This document shows, one piece after another, positions 11,395-23,109 of a stretch of 64,000 nucleotides of DNA (positions are counted from its first letter, which is position 1; every line of letters starts with the position of its first letter). Position numbers and translations under genes: made by a program. The stretch is from Rhodocollybia butyracea (Eukaryota; Basidiomycota; Agaricomycetes; Agaricales; Omphalotaceae). The notes below the pieces were generated by a model that saw nothing but the letters and a program-made list of their open reading frames with translations, was not told the DNA's origin and made no database searches. Where the stretch lies: NCBI GenBank assembly GCA_015501585.1, contig JADNRY010000028.1, positions 1 through 64,000 on the forward strand. Direction: 5' to 3'.

Positions 11395-12228
11395 ATATAC
11401 AGACTGCCGACGTTTCCTGCTTACCATTACATAATCCGCTTCCGCCGCATTTCCGGTTCCGATACACTTCCACTTTGCTTCTGTTTTACTTTTTCCTTCA
11501 CTGTACACTTTCTATGATCCCGTTGATCCATTCTCCATCATTCTTACAATCATACATATGCTTTATGCTCATCCCGCCGCTTCCGCTTATGTTCATTGTT
11601 GTCTTTCATCCCTTGTACTTCTTTTGGCTATTCTTGTCTTTTCTACTCTCAGATTATTACCTATTGCTACTCCGGTCCTCGAGTACCTTTTATATAGTTC
11701 CGTACCATGTCAAGTACAGTAGATTGGAAATATTGCTTAACCCCTTGACTCGTGTGCTCTTGTGTGTTCTGGTTTCTCGCTTTATCTGTTTCTTTAACTC
11801 TGTTTCTTCACTCCATCATTTTCACAACCTCTGCAATTTACTATCATCTATTTGGTTCCACTCTGTTTGCGCCGCATCAGGTCAGCTACCGCTTGACCTT
11901 CTGCTTCCGCTCATATCGCTATCAAAGCTGCTTGCACTTAGTGGGTCCTACCCTTCAAGTCGGAAACTCATCTACTCTTAGGCTTACTTGCCGAGTTCAT
12001 TCTATCACCAGTACAGACCTTCCGTCCCTACATTAGTCCCTTGGACGATCCCAACACAAGTCTTACATCCCATAGGCACTTTGGAACCGTTCTACACTCA
12101 CATCCTTTCACATCTCAAACCAACTTTCCCAGTTCGGCTGAACGACAGAAGTATGGAGCGTATCTGCACTTTGGTTTCCAGGTTTGTAATCCGCGCTCGA
12201 AGGATTCTGCCTAGATCCTTCCAGCCTT
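11395..12228. other. unidentified pyrimidine-rich island inside the array
   Basis: A non-repetitive stretch, rich in C and T on the plus strand, inserted between array units. It contains an uninterrupted 200-codon plus-strand frame (11379-11981) and two overlapping shorter frames. The translation is leucine/phenylalanine/serine-rich in the way expected from pyrimidine-rich DNA and shows no domain I recognise. I do not call it a gene. It may be the remains of an inserted element. Confidence 0.4.
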
Positions 12229-12406
12229 TGTGTTGCCTGCTTGTTGCAGCAGCTTGTAATCTATCTGTAGTCTATCTGTAGCCTAGCTGTACCCTTGACG
12301 GAATCTATCTGTAGCCTATTTGTAGCCTCCGAGTAGCATATCTGTAGCCCATCCATAGCCTATCTGTGCCCCGGGTGTTGCCTACTTTTAATCTATCTGT
12401 AGCCTA

Positions 12407-12742
12407 TAAAGATGGACACAAGTCCAGCTCTTTACAGGTGACCCACTTGGTTTAACCTGTGGAAATACCCGCCTGACCTGGATCCGGCTGATCCAGGTAC
12501 CTGTTCCCACAGGTGCGGGTCAGGTCACAGGTCAGCCCTTGGGGATTTTCAGACCTATAAAGTATATTTTAAGTACAAATACCTACAAATACCTGCAGGT
12601 TGACCTGCATGGCCCGGATCCGGCGGATCCAGATACCCGTTTCCCACGGGTCCGGGTCAGGTCACAGGTTCTGTTTTTTTGGGTGCAGGTACCTGTGCAG
12701 CAGGTCCGGGTTTACCGGGATCTGGACTCGTGTCCATCCCTA
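12407..12742. mobile_element. 336 bp MITE with hAT-like ends
   Basis: Terminal inverted repeats TAAAGATGGACACAAGTCCAG and, from the other end, TAGGGATGGACACGAGTCCAG. GTAGCCTA flanks it on both sides, which fits the 8 bp target duplication of hAT elements; because the target is an array containing that very motif, the duplication is weak evidence by itself. The interior is GC-rich with repeated CCGGATC and CAGGTACC boxes and no ORF. A partial second copy lies at 10873-10985. Confidence 0.65.
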
Positions 12743-13687
12743 GTAGCCTATCTGTAGCCTTGGTGTAACCTATCTGTTGCCTATTTGTAGACCATCCTCC
12801 TTGTGTTTCCTGCTTGTAATCTATTTGTAGTCTTTGAACCCTTTATCAGTAGCCTCTCTGTAGCCCCTCCATACCCTATCTGCACCCCTGGTGCTGCCTA
12901 CTTGTAATCTATCTGCGGTCTATCTATAGTCCATCTGTAGCCTTGTTGTAGCCTATCTGTAGCCCATCCACAGCCTATTTGTATCCCTGGTGTTGCCTAT
13001 ATGTAATCTATTTGTGCCTGGTTGTAATCTATCTGCATTGCCTACTGGTAATCTACTGTACCATTTCAGGCAGTTCGTAAGTCATGGGTCACAAGGGACC
13101 CAGATTGTCTGAAAGGTCACACCTGTTCACAGATATTTGAGGGACCTTACAAAAAAAAAAATTGAGTTGCCAGTGCTACATGTACAAAAGAATTTTCTAG
13201 CACCTGCGGCGCACTACAAAGTTTCATAGTGGTCACACCTACAATTGGCTATCTGTAGACCATCCATAGCCTTGGTGTAACTTATCTGTTGCCTATTTGT
13301 TACCTCCAAGTAGCCTATCTGTAGACCATCCATAGCCTATTTTTACCCCTGGTGTTGCCCACTTGTAATCTATCTGCAGCCTATCTATAGTCTAATCATT
13401 GCCTTGGTATTGCCTGGGGGTAATCAATCTGTAGTCTATCTGTAACATATTTGTAGCCTCAGAGTAGCCTATCTGTAGAGCATCCATAGCATATTTGTAG
13501 CCTATCTGTACCCTTCATGTAGCCTATTTATACCCTACTCATAGCCTTGCCTATCTATAGTCTATTTGTAGCCTTGGTGTCACCTGTCTGTTGCATATTT
13601 GAAGCCTTGGAGTAGCCTATCTGAAACCTATCCATAGATTATGTGTAGCCCTGGTGTTGCCTACTTGGAATCTATCTGCCAGAGCCT

Positions 13688-14060
13688 CATCAGGAAAAGC
13701 CGTTTTTGCCTAGGTGACCCCAGAGTGGCCTAAAGCAAACTAGGTGACCTATGAATCCTATGGCATCCTAGGAATTTGGGCTCGTCCCTTGCCAGTCAAG
13801 GCTCTTGAGGATTCCCTAGGGTATCCTAGGCAAACCCAGGGCAAACCTAGGTCTGCCCAGGCTTGCCCAGGTGTTCCAAAAGTTGTCCTGGAGTTTCCCT
13901 GGGGCTTCCTAGGATACCCTAGGATACCCTGGGGAATCCTCAAGAGCCTTGACTGGCAAGGGATGAGTCCAAATTCCTAGGATGCCATATGATTCATAGG
14001 TCACCTAGTTTGCTTTAGGCCACTCTGGGGTCACCTAGGCAAAAACGGCTTTTCCTGATG
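13688..14060. mobile_element. foldback element, copy 1 (373 bp)
   Basis: Ends CATCAGGAAAAGCCG and CGGCTTTTCCTGATG. The two arms of about 150 bp are nearly perfect inverted repeats, so the whole element can fold into one hairpin. The middle is built of CCTAGG, CCCAGG and CCTGGG boxes. The dinucleotide CT flanks it on both sides (13686-13687, 14061-14062), the 2 bp target duplication also seen for the other three copies. ORFs of about 60-78 codons on both strands arise from the arms. It encodes no transposase. Confidence 0.9.
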
Positions 14061-14815
14061 CTGTCTATAGCCTATTTGTAGCTTTGGTGTTGCCTCCTTG
14101 TAATCTATCTGTAGTCTATCTGCAGCCTATTTGTAGCCTTAGAGTAGCCTATCTGTAGACCTTCCATAGACTATTTGTACCCTTGGTGTTGCCTCCTTGT
14201 AATCTATCTGTAGCCTATCTATAGTCTATTTGTAGCCTTGGTGTAACCTATTTATTGCTTATTTGTGGCCTTGGAGTAGCTTTCCTGTAGCCCATCCATG
14301 GCACACTTCAATGTACCCCTGGTCTTGCCTACTTGTAATCTATCTGTAGCCCATCTATAGCCTATTTGTAGCCTTGGTGATGCCTACTTGTAACCTATCT
14401 GTAGCCTATCTATAGTCTATTTATAGCCTTGGTGTCACCTATCTGTTGCATATTTGTTGCCTTTGAGTAGCCTATCTGTCACCCATCCATAGCTTATGTG
14501 TAGCCCGCCTACTTGTAATCTATCTGTAGCCTATCTGTAGCCTACCTGTGCCCTTGATGTAACCTATCTGTAGCCTCAGAGTAGCCTATCTGTATCCCTT
14601 CCATGGCCTATGATCTGTACCCCTGATGTTGCCTACTTGTACTCTATTTGTAGCCTATCTGTACCCTTCATGTAGCCTATCCATACCCTACTCATAGCCT
14701 TAGTGTTGCCTATAGGCTGTAGCCTATTTGTAGCCTCAACATTGCCTCTCTGTGCCCTTTGTGTAGCCTATCAATAGACTATCTGTACCCTCTTTGTAGT
14801 CTTGACTATATTTTA

Positions 14816-15605
14816 CTTCAACATAATATTCTTGTTTCACTTCAATCTTATAACCATCCTATTTCTATTTATCTTCTCAAACTTTTCACATTCATTTCCC
14901 ATTTTCTATACATGCTCTTTCTTATTATTTTGATATGCCTTTAAATATTCTCCATGATATATCCCTCTTGTTTCCATAAGTCTTACTTCTCCAATATTAG
15001 ACCCCAGGTGAACAATCTTGACATCATTAGCTATTCAAACTTCTCATAACATCCACATTTGCTCTTTGTATGTTTTCTGTCTGTTCATTCAAATGTCATG
15101 AAATAATGATCAATACACCTGAAAGTGCAGTTGTCATAATCCATCAAAATCATCTTGATGCCTTTGTGCTGCCCTATACCATAGCTTAACATAACTCTTT
15201 CACTATTTCTAGTGTTTGAGCTGCATGTTTTTTCAATAATGGTGCATCTTCATTCCAAACAGATAAGAAACTTCTAGGCACCAAATAGGTACAATAGTTC
15301 ATACATTTATTCACTGTATGTCAGTAATCATGACATTCATATTATGCTAATGACATACCTCATACTTTCTATATATCTTTACTAAAACCTGCAACATCTA
15401 CAATGGATAAACAGGGACATTCACTTTTCATATACTCATTATAGTTTTATTATTCATAGCATAACTTACATAAACCAGCATTCCGTAGTATCAGCATTGC
15501 ATTACTGAAGATTCATAAAATTATGTGAAACATTATTTATCTTTAGTGTAATTCCAGCATATATTCTCCATGTTCTGCAATTAATAATGAAGATGTGTTT
15601 GCATG
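14816..15605. other. AT-rich region without genes
   Basis: Low-GC DNA following the tandem array. A 61-codon frame at 14759-14944 is hydrophobic but lies partly in repeat and has no features supporting a gene. Nothing else seen. Confidence 0.55.
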
Positions 15606-16127
15606 ATTATGGCTCATTATAGGTAAAAAACTGGAGTATAACTTGAGCAAAATTATAGCATATATATACCATTACTTTTTTGCATGTTGCTTATATATAT
15701 TACAAGCAATGAATGACATATAGGAGCTAGATATCTACATTTGCTAAACATATATATCTCACAATTATGGCACATTATATGTAAAAAATCAAAAATCTAC
15801 TTCTCATAAGTTTAGCAAAATTTATAGCAGACATTTTACATAACTTTTCCATACATCTTACAATTAATTATGGCTCATTATAGGTAAAAAACTGGAGTAT
15901 AACTTGAGCAAAATTATAGCATATATATACCATTACTTTTTTGCATGTTGCTTATATATATTACAAGCAATGAATGACATATAGGAGCTAGATATCTACA
16001 TTTGCTAAACATATATATCTCACAATTATGGCACATTATATGTAAAAAATCAAAAATCTACTTCTCATAAGTTTAGCAAAATTTATAGCAGACATTTTAC
16101 ATAACTTTTCCATACATCTTACAATTA
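15606..16127. repeat. exact 261 bp tandem duplication
   Basis: 15606-15866 and 15867-16127 are identical as far as I can compare by eye, starting ATTATGGCTCATTATAGG. A third, clearly diverged copy follows to about 16340 (shared CTTCTCATAAGTT and AGCAAAATTATAGCAGA). The lack of any difference between the first two copies implies a recent event or an assembly artefact. Confidence 0.9.
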
Positions 16128-16339
16128 ATAGAAAACATATATGCATTATTTATATATGTTTGCTCAGCATACATATTTCATAATTCTTGCTCCTTATAAA
16201 GAAGAAACCAAAAAGCGGCTTCTCATAAGTTCAGCAAAATTATAGCAGATGTTTTGAATAATGTTTCTGTATGTCTTTTGTATGTAGCACCAGGAATGAG
16301 GGATATATAAGCATTATATATTGACTGGCAGCACTATGT

Positions 16340-18299
16340 TTCCACCATATGTTCAGGATGACTTTTGCCCCTTATACATATTTAATTGTAAATCTATATG
16401 TCTCAGCTTTAACATGATTTTACAATGTTTTCAATGAAAGCATTAGAAAATATGTGAATCCCACTTGGTGAGATTTTCACATTTGTTCAACATATATCAT
16501 GGCAAATCACGTGAACCTGCATCCAGTGTAGCGCTCGCTTTCAGTGGCTTTCAGTCTTTCGGTAACGAAGAAAACGATGCGATTTTGGGCCTCAATGAAT
16601 TTTCGAAGCATTCTTGGCGAACTCAATATACCTAGACCGCCTCTCACAAATCCTCGGAAGTTCTGAAACATCTGGACTCAGCCCGAACGCGATATGCAGA
16701 GGCAAATTCGAAGGTGCAGATGCAGTTAGTCTGGACCAAGGAGACGACAGCGCGGCAGCTAGGAGGTTCAAATAGACATGGAGATGGACGGAGAGTGCAA
16801 CGATGCGACGAGAATGGAGCTGCCTGCGTTGAGATACAATCAAAGCTGTTCGTCAAGCGTTTTGTCCAACACTCGTGTTTATGAACGTTTCCCAGCTTTC
16901 GAGGAAGATCAAGCTCTAGGCTTAGTGAACCGATCGAGGAATATGCCTGTGAGTTAAGCTAGTTAAGGCTTGGGGAAGAGAGAGTTTTACCGGTGCGTTC
17001 TGTACGATTGTTGCTGTTCTCTACTACCTTACAATCTAGTCTACGCTGTTTAGGTCAGTTCAAGCAAGCGGTTAAAAGAGGTCATATCTCCCGGAGTATC
17101 AAAGTTGAAACGTTAAAACTTGATCTTCGGCGAGCCCTGGAGGTCCTTACATTATCGAGCCCAACTCTTATCTGCAAGTCTCACAAGAACGGAAAGCGAC
17201 TAGTGGTCATCGTTTCAACTACCGCTGCCTGTACATGACCGTTCGTTCAATCTGGTCCTTTTGTCGGATTTGGAGGACCAGATTACTTACGAGTCCAATC
17301 CTGAACGTTCTGCCTTCTTCGTCGAACTACTGGAAACCGCTAGGCTACTCCATGAATAAATTTCATTTGTACACCATTCAGAGACTTTACGCAGCTCAAC
17401 TTCAACCACGAAGGTAATGTTCTCCCATCATCTCACTCACGTCTGTCCGTTAAAATCCCTCCCCAAGTGTGCTGTTCGTCCTGTTAGATGATGATTTCCG
17501 ATGCCGAAACACGGTCCTGCTCCCAGAGACGAGTTCAAATGATCAGCGTGCAGTTGCAGAAGATGGAGGACGACAACGTGTGTGACGAACTCTCGGTCAA
17601 CTCACAGTAGAGCACGCTTACCTGGCTCAGAAACTACAGCTCCCATTTGTTCGTCCACTCAAGTCTTTTCGCGTCATTTTCTTGCTTGAGCTCTCACTAG
17701 TGCTCGTATTTGAAACACGAAGCTTGATCCCTCCAGCTGCAACTCCGCACCAGTCGATTCTCGGGATTCAATCATGAACTTCCATCCAAACTTACCGCTA
17801 CCAATCTTCTGACTACTAGTTGGTATGGCTGCTGCCAGTGCGATGTATATACCGTCGGCGAGCTCGACGTACGATAATACATAATAGATCCAGTATTTTC
17901 CCGAACCAGGCGTTACTATTAAGTCCAGTTGTAAAATTCTCTCCTGTAGTAAGTGTCTTTCTCTAGCTTTCTCAATGGTCGGTTATTATGACAGCGGCCA
18001 CAGTGTCCTGTAACGTGTTAGCCTATCGCTGTCTTTCACGGAGACAGCCGTGTCGACCTCCGTGAAGCGTGCTCGATACCCAGCTTTTTGTGCGACGTTG
18101 CTGCCTATTACCTTGTACCTATCGTTGTGCATGTCAGTCGCAATGTCTTACTGTCTAATCGCAGCTTGACACAATATAGTTGGATTATAAGTATTAGTAG
18201 TATGTACTCTACTGCAGCCGACCATGAAGGCAGAACTTGGGCTGGATACATTCAAATCCAGTCGACTTCAACCCACTCAGAAACAACTCTACAGCGTGA
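16340..18299. other. decayed cluster-associated DNA
   Basis: From about 16500 the sequence resembles debris found again at 36-37.3, 40-42, 43.8-44.3 and 50.7-51.1 kb, for example GGATGCGATTTTGGGCCTCAATG (in pieces here and at 40100) and ATTTCATTTGTACACCATTCAGAGACTTT. ORFs of 60-83 codons on both strands show no domain. I read it as a degraded duplicated segment of the secreted-protein cluster. No gene called. Confidence 0.5.
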
Positions 18300-18803
18300 T
18301 CAGACCCTGCGAGGGCTGTGAGGACTGTGAGGACTGTGAGGGCTGTGAGGGCTGTGAGGGCTGTGAGGGCTGGGCGACTGTTACTCCAGTTAGATATTAG
18401 AAGTGAAAATAAAGAACAACAAACGTACTTCTTCCTCCATACATGAAACTGTTATTCCGGTAGCCACATCGCCGCCCTCTAACCTCATAGTGATAGGGTG
18501 AAGCGGGTCCGCTTCCAACCGCCCCTTCCGGTAACCACGGAGGACAAATCCTGTGTGGTCTACTGTGTACAGCGAGACGCTACAGTCTAAGGGCAAGGTC
18601 GTCATGATCCTCCCGTACGTGAATTCTTCACAGATTTTGTTTTGACTCGTTACGGACGCTTCCGTGTAAGTTGTTTCGATCTGGCATACCTCCCCTGCGG
18701 AATCATAGGCAATGACTAATATTTTGCTGGGCGCGGGAGCGGCGAGAACGCAGTTGAAAGTGGTGAGAGCAAATAGCAGAGAAAGAACAGTGGTTGTGCG
18801 CAT
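18300..18803 (-). CDS. small secreted protein, family copy 1, with SPH-repeat tail
   Basis: Two exons: 18803-18429 (125 codons) and 18377-18300, separated by a 51 nt intron (GTACGTTTG...TAACAG). I start at the MRTTTV methionine because every family member begins there and the upstream in-frame codons lie in the shared promoter block. Residues 1-22 form a signal peptide (MRTTTVLSLLFALTTFN...AAPAP). The mature part holds ILVIAYDSAGE, then PLDC and a terminal VSCMEEE; the two cysteines are conserved in the family. Exon 2 reads in frame through a 9 bp repeat into six or seven Ser-Pro-His triplets and ends TGA. Such a tail is absent from the other copies. Function unknown; extracellular location likely. 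Confidence 0.75.
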
Positions 18804-18970
18804 GATGTCTGGATCGGTAGAGTTGTTTGGATTGGTAGAGACCAGCTCGACGTATGTATGACTGAAGGATTTCGGGAGACAAGACCGGCTCGTGGGGATT
18901 GAAAGAAAGGAGATTCTCGAGTTTAAGTATCTATAGTCTCGGTCGTTGACAGCTTGGCAACGTTCCACAA
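18804..18970 (-). promoter_or_regulatory. shared upstream block of the secreted-protein family (copy 1)
   Basis: Upstream of the start on the minus strand the order is ACTTAAACTCGAGAATCTCC at about -115, then GACCGGTCTTGTCTCC-like sequence, TACGTCGAGCTGGTCTCTACC and ATCCAA...ATGCGCAC. The same order precedes copies at 42745, 44950, 49673, 51597, 53923 and 61454. In copy 49673 the first box reads TTATAAAATC, a clear TATA element, so I take this as the core promoter and 5' leader. It stays open in one frame in several copies, which artificially lengthens their ORFs. Confidence 0.6.
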
Positions 18971-19019
18971 CAAAATAAAATGAAATAAAATAAAATATCT
19001 GATGCCACTTGATGTTGGA

Positions 19020-20286
19020 TCAGGACGGCCGAGGGCCGTCGGGGGTAATCTGCGCCAAGCCGGACGGGTCGATAGGGGTCGATTCGTACGAAACGAGTAC
19101 GAAACGTCGGGGTTATGAAGGGTTATGAGCCCATGGCAAGACCCTTAATGGCTTGATAACAATGGTCCCTTTGCATATTCATATATGCATGCCTTTTAGG
19201 ATTGGTTTGAACTCCTAGTCGGACTGCCAGTAAGTAGTGCTGACTTGGAGAGTGAAGAGTGGCTTGAAGATGTATACCAACATCCGACGTACGCAACAGC
19301 GGACCTGGGCCTCTGGACGAGCCTGTATACATAGGCCCGGCCTGCATCAGCGCATCAGGTCTCGTTTGATATGTGATCTTGTGAGCATTTGTGATTTTTG
19401 CTGCTGATATTCCGCGTCAACTCATCACGGATCTGGGGCCACAATACTCATCTTAGTACGTATCACGGACGGAGAGCAATCTAGAGCAATGTAGTACTTT
19501 CGAGGCGACTGGAGGGGATGGGGTTTTAACTTTTGATAGGTTTTGATATCCTCAATGGTATCTCGGCTCCTGTTAGCTCCTGTTTCGCTAATGATGCCGC
19601 TTGTGCGGACAAGGCTACTAGCAGGACCCTTGATTGTTCGCAGAACACTCCCGACGTAAGTTATAATAAGCATATCGCCAAGCCGTGGACAGTACTTACC
19701 CAAATAATCACAAGAAGGGATCAGCGTTATCAAATGAGCCACTACTGAGCCTCGCCAGCATGCTCAAGAGACTTGCCCACAGTTTTCCGGCGTTTCGTAC
19801 GCTGCTGCAGATTATTTTCGCCGTAATCATAACTGAACAAACAAAACAGACGACAGAACAGGACAGAACCCTACAGAACCCGGCTCGCAAGGCCGCCTGT
19901 GATGCCAAGACCCGACGCGACATCAACCAAAATCACAGCGGTCGGTATCACAGCCCTCCGATCATCGATGATACTATTACACAACCAGTCGGGAAACAAG
20001 GGTACAAGGAGGTACTTACAAGGTCATTTGTTTGTGCATATTTATCAAGCCTTGTCGCTTCGAAAACCACGACAATGCAATCAGATTAGAAGTATTAGGA
20101 CTTGTTCATTAAAATGATGAGCCAGGATGTGCGTAAGGACATAGGGTGCAATCTGGACGTATACACGTCTAATGAAATCGAGGAAAGTGAAGGAATACTA
20201 CTAACCGCAGGGGGGGATGTTGAAGGAGATACGGCATGCCAAGGGAGTCTCGCCCCCCGCCTTTTGCCTCCATAGGACATGGGACA
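19020..20286. other. gene-poor segment, paralogous to 35.6-35.9 kb
   Basis: The stretch around 19560-19800 (TAATGATGCCGCTTGTGCG; CACAAGAAGGGA; GCGTTATCAAATGAGCC; CTCGCCAGCATGCTCA) recurs at 35590-35830. ORFs up to 134 codons (19685-20089) have no recognisable domain and sit in this duplicated sequence. No gene called. Confidence 0.5.
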
Positions 20287-20383
20287 TGTTTTGATGCAAG
20301 ATAGGTTTTCCCCACTGGGGGCCGTTAGTTTTACCGCTTTAGTTTTATTTATCCTCCCGATTTCGTTTATCCGAGTGCCTGGT
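20287..20383 (+). repeat. left part of a solo copia LTR, split by nested transposons
   Basis: TTTATCCTCCCGATTTCG and TTTATCCGAGTGCCTGGT match the LTR segment at 640-690 (TTTATCCCTCCTCTTCATT, TTTATCCAAGTGCCTAGT). The match stops at 20383 and resumes at 34199 with CTGGTATCTCCTTGGCAG, matching CTAGTATTGACTTGGCAG. The LTR was thus interrupted here by everything between. The left boundary at 20287 (TGTTTTGATG) is approximate. No internal copia sequence is attached, so it was a solo LTR. Confidence 0.7.
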
Positions 20384-20614
20384 TACCGTAGGCCGGACGT
20401 CCACGGTTCAAATTTTGATGTGATCTGTCAAACCGGCAAGTGACTTCGCCTTAGGGTATTATTGGTACTTTTGCTGGAGTGCTAGTATACTAATATGTAC
20501 TACTAAAGAGTGTGTGATTAGATGAGTATTAAAGAGTGGATATGCAGCAAACAAGGATTGAGTATAAAATCAATGACATCGTTGCAAATTGTGGTAGTCC
20601 ATCAATGGAACTGT

Positions 20615-23109
20615 TCAGGAAGAGTTGGAGTCTGCTTCCACATCATCTGCCTCCACCAGTACCTCCTGAGTAAGTGGATACATGTCGTTTAGTCCGAGGT
20701 TCTTGCATAAGTCCTGGCAGTCATGTTCATCAATGTAAGTGCGGATGCCCTCATCTCCCCAATCTCCAACACCTGACACTCTAGAATTTGAAAGAAAGAT
20801 GTGTCAAATGTAACAGTATAGCTACGCAGGAAAAGCGGACCCGTACCCTGACTCTGTATGCGTCATGAGGTCAAACAGAACCATGATATCCTTGCCCTCA
20901 ATATTTGTCAATGTACCTTTAATGTGTACAGTTAATCGAGCTGGGGCGCAAGACAACTAGATAATCTTACCTTAAATGTCGGCAAGCACAAGCTTCCCCT
21001 TGCTGTATCCGTAAACAAAATGGGAGAAAGCATGGATGATTGCGCTCAAACGATCGGTACGTCGGGCTTGATGGGACATCGTCCCTGTGAATTTTGTTGT
21101 TGCCGACGGCCGCCTTCGTTCTACAAGCCAAGTTGGACCTTCAGTTCCGGTATTAGTTGTACTGGACACTAGAGAGAAAGGCTCAGTCTCTTGAACCAGA
21201 TAAGTGTGTGCAATTTGAATGGCTGTTATAGGGTACTTTCAGAATGAATAAAGTTAAGGAACAAATGACCAACACTCACTGTCGACATCAATATTAGCAT
21301 TCAAGAGCTCTTCATCCAGGATACTTTTGAATGCATCAAGAAACCATTGGGCTTGAGTGAGACGAAACAAGTCATGTTCAAGTTCAATATGATTGGCTTC
21401 CTGGGATATTGAGGCTGAACGGTTCTGGGAAAGCTTGAAAAACTCTTTGAACACCAACTGGGTAACATCATCAAGTACAACCTATAAAGTTTGTGAGACA
21501 TGTCAAGCTAAACAGAATAAAGCACGTACTTGGTGAGCGGCTTTCATCGTTCCCTTTGCAAATGGAGTGCGCGCGATGTGGCCAGAAATGATAGTATTAG
21601 CCTTGACAAGTTCGCATTCCCCAGTATCATCAGTGATTCTGCAGGTAATCTTTTGTCCAACAAACTGGACATCCTCATAGATCGGTGCTTGTCCCACATG
21701 CGAAGAAAGTGAGAACTCCGATGTAGCAGGGCCTATAGGGTGATGGAATGATAACAATTTGAATACCCCACATGAAGAAAATAATCTACGTAGCGCTGAT
21801 CCCATACGCCGGCTCTTTCGTGGTCCCGAAAGAAGGGATTCTACTTGGTTGCGTTTAGCCAAACTGAAATTTTGAGTGCGGCCAGGCTCTGCCTCAATGC
21901 GGAGATTCAACTATATATTTACTTTAAACAAAGAGCGTTGGCTCAATATGAGTGGAAGCATACCGCAGTCTGGTCAATGTATATCTCCAAATACATCACG
22001 GAAAACCCGCGCACAGTCTTGCAGTGATGTTTGTAAGTTGCTGGGGCATTTGCACACACATCGCCCCTGGATGGACTGGTGTAGTATGCGTGAAAGTCAC
22101 TCATGGACAGACCAGATGTGTTGGGCTCAAGGAGCTGATTATTTGCAAAGCAGATAGTACAATCCTCACTGTCGGAGAGAACTTAACTTCCAATAAGCAA
22201 GTCAAGAGTCAAGACTTACTTATGTATGAGCTTGCGCCCATTTCGGGTATACTCCTCATTGAAAGCTCTGACAAGACATGCTTTAACGTCTTTCAAATGA
22301 AAAATTAGCAGAGTACTACTGAATCCAGAACACGAAGAAGCTTACCCAGGAGGTAATCTGATTTCGAACAACAGATCCATTGAAACCCTAAATCGGCATC
22401 AATCTTCAGAGGTTTGCTACTCAGTCGTGCCTAAGAAATTTTGTTTCAGTGGCAATAGTGCTAATTCGATGGGAGATGAACATACTTGGGCACCAATCCA
22501 TATCTTTTGATCAGCTGGAATTATCCCAGCTGCGCTGCTACGGCTAGTATTCTGCTGATGTGAAAGCAGAGTAGCAGTGTCGAGAGGTGTTCCACTGGCT
22601 CGCGGCTGGTTGTCAAGGTTCAACCGGCGCCTGGTTGCATCAAGGCGGGAAGCATTTGCATCGGACATATTGTTGCCAATGGATTGAAGGACTTTGGAAA
22701 GAACAAAATCAGTAGGTGTAAAGAATATTTGACACATGAACTTACTGTTAGCAGGTCCTTGTAATGCAACAGTGGGCGCAATGTTTCCAATTACGACAGC
22801 CCTGTTCACAATTTCAGTGCAAAGTGAATCACCGCATGTTTGCTTTTGGCCCATTGGAGGTCGAGCAAGGTTACGGCCAGTAACACCACATCCAGCACAC
22901 TGGGGCCATTTCTACACAAGATAAATGAGTGGTGGCAGATAGATAAATGTGGTACATACGATCAATTCTTCATACTCTGTGGATCCATAATTGAAGTCAC
23001 AAAGCTTCTTGCACTTCAAGCAAGTTTGATCAGGATTTTGACGACGGGGAAAGACTAGTAAGCAGTCTGGGCAGCCAGATGGGGTAGTTGAGAGAGTAAC
23101 ACTAGACAT
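20615..23109 (-). pseudogene. alpha-kinase domain protein of transposon 1 (eleven exons, one nonsense codon)
   Basis: Exons I can splice: 23109-22960, 22911-22746, 22691-22486, 22430-22346, 22289-22220, 22168-21964, 21910-21530 (possibly with one more short intron), 21481-21280, 21235-20971, 20916-20847, 20780-20615. The N-terminus has paired CxxC motifs (CPDC, CLKC, CAGCG, then C at CGDSLC), probably zinc ribbons. The middle has SMSDFHAYYTSP. The kinase core shows WLVERRR, FTGTMSHQ, AFSHFVYGYSKGKLVLADI, then DIMVLFDLMTHTESG, the glycine loop GVGDWGDEGI and the zinc-type HDCQDLC. This is the MHCK/EF2-kinase (alpha-kinase) fold, which phosphorylates Ser/Thr in proteins. The codon after LADI, glutamine in the family, is TAA (20972-20974). 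The junction near 21280/21235 does not keep frame in my splicing. Probably inactive. Confidence 0.85.

Larger units (their letters stand above)
10640..14815. repeat. large degenerate tandem array (GTAGCCTATCT unit)
   Basis: About 3 kb of recognisable repeats plus insertions. The core unit is TGTAGCCTATC (11 bp), with a loose higher-order order GGTGTTGCCTACTTGTAATCTATCTG / TAGCCTATCTATAG / CCTATTTGTAGCCTTGG. Sequence divergence between units is high, so the array is old. It is interrupted by two MITE-type pieces (10873-10985, 12407-12742), an unidentified island (11395-12228), a spacer at about 13060-13245 and a foldback element (13688-14060). Orientation is opposite to the arrays at 1010-1860 and 5024-5955. 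Confidence 0.85.

Noticed and set aside
18390..18968. Long N-terminal extension of secreted-protein copy 1 (start at 18968), and similar extensions at 38006, 42880, 45079, 51738, 54001 and 61526
   Set aside because: The extension is the shared leader and promoter. The inner MRT start gives a proper signal peptide in every copy.
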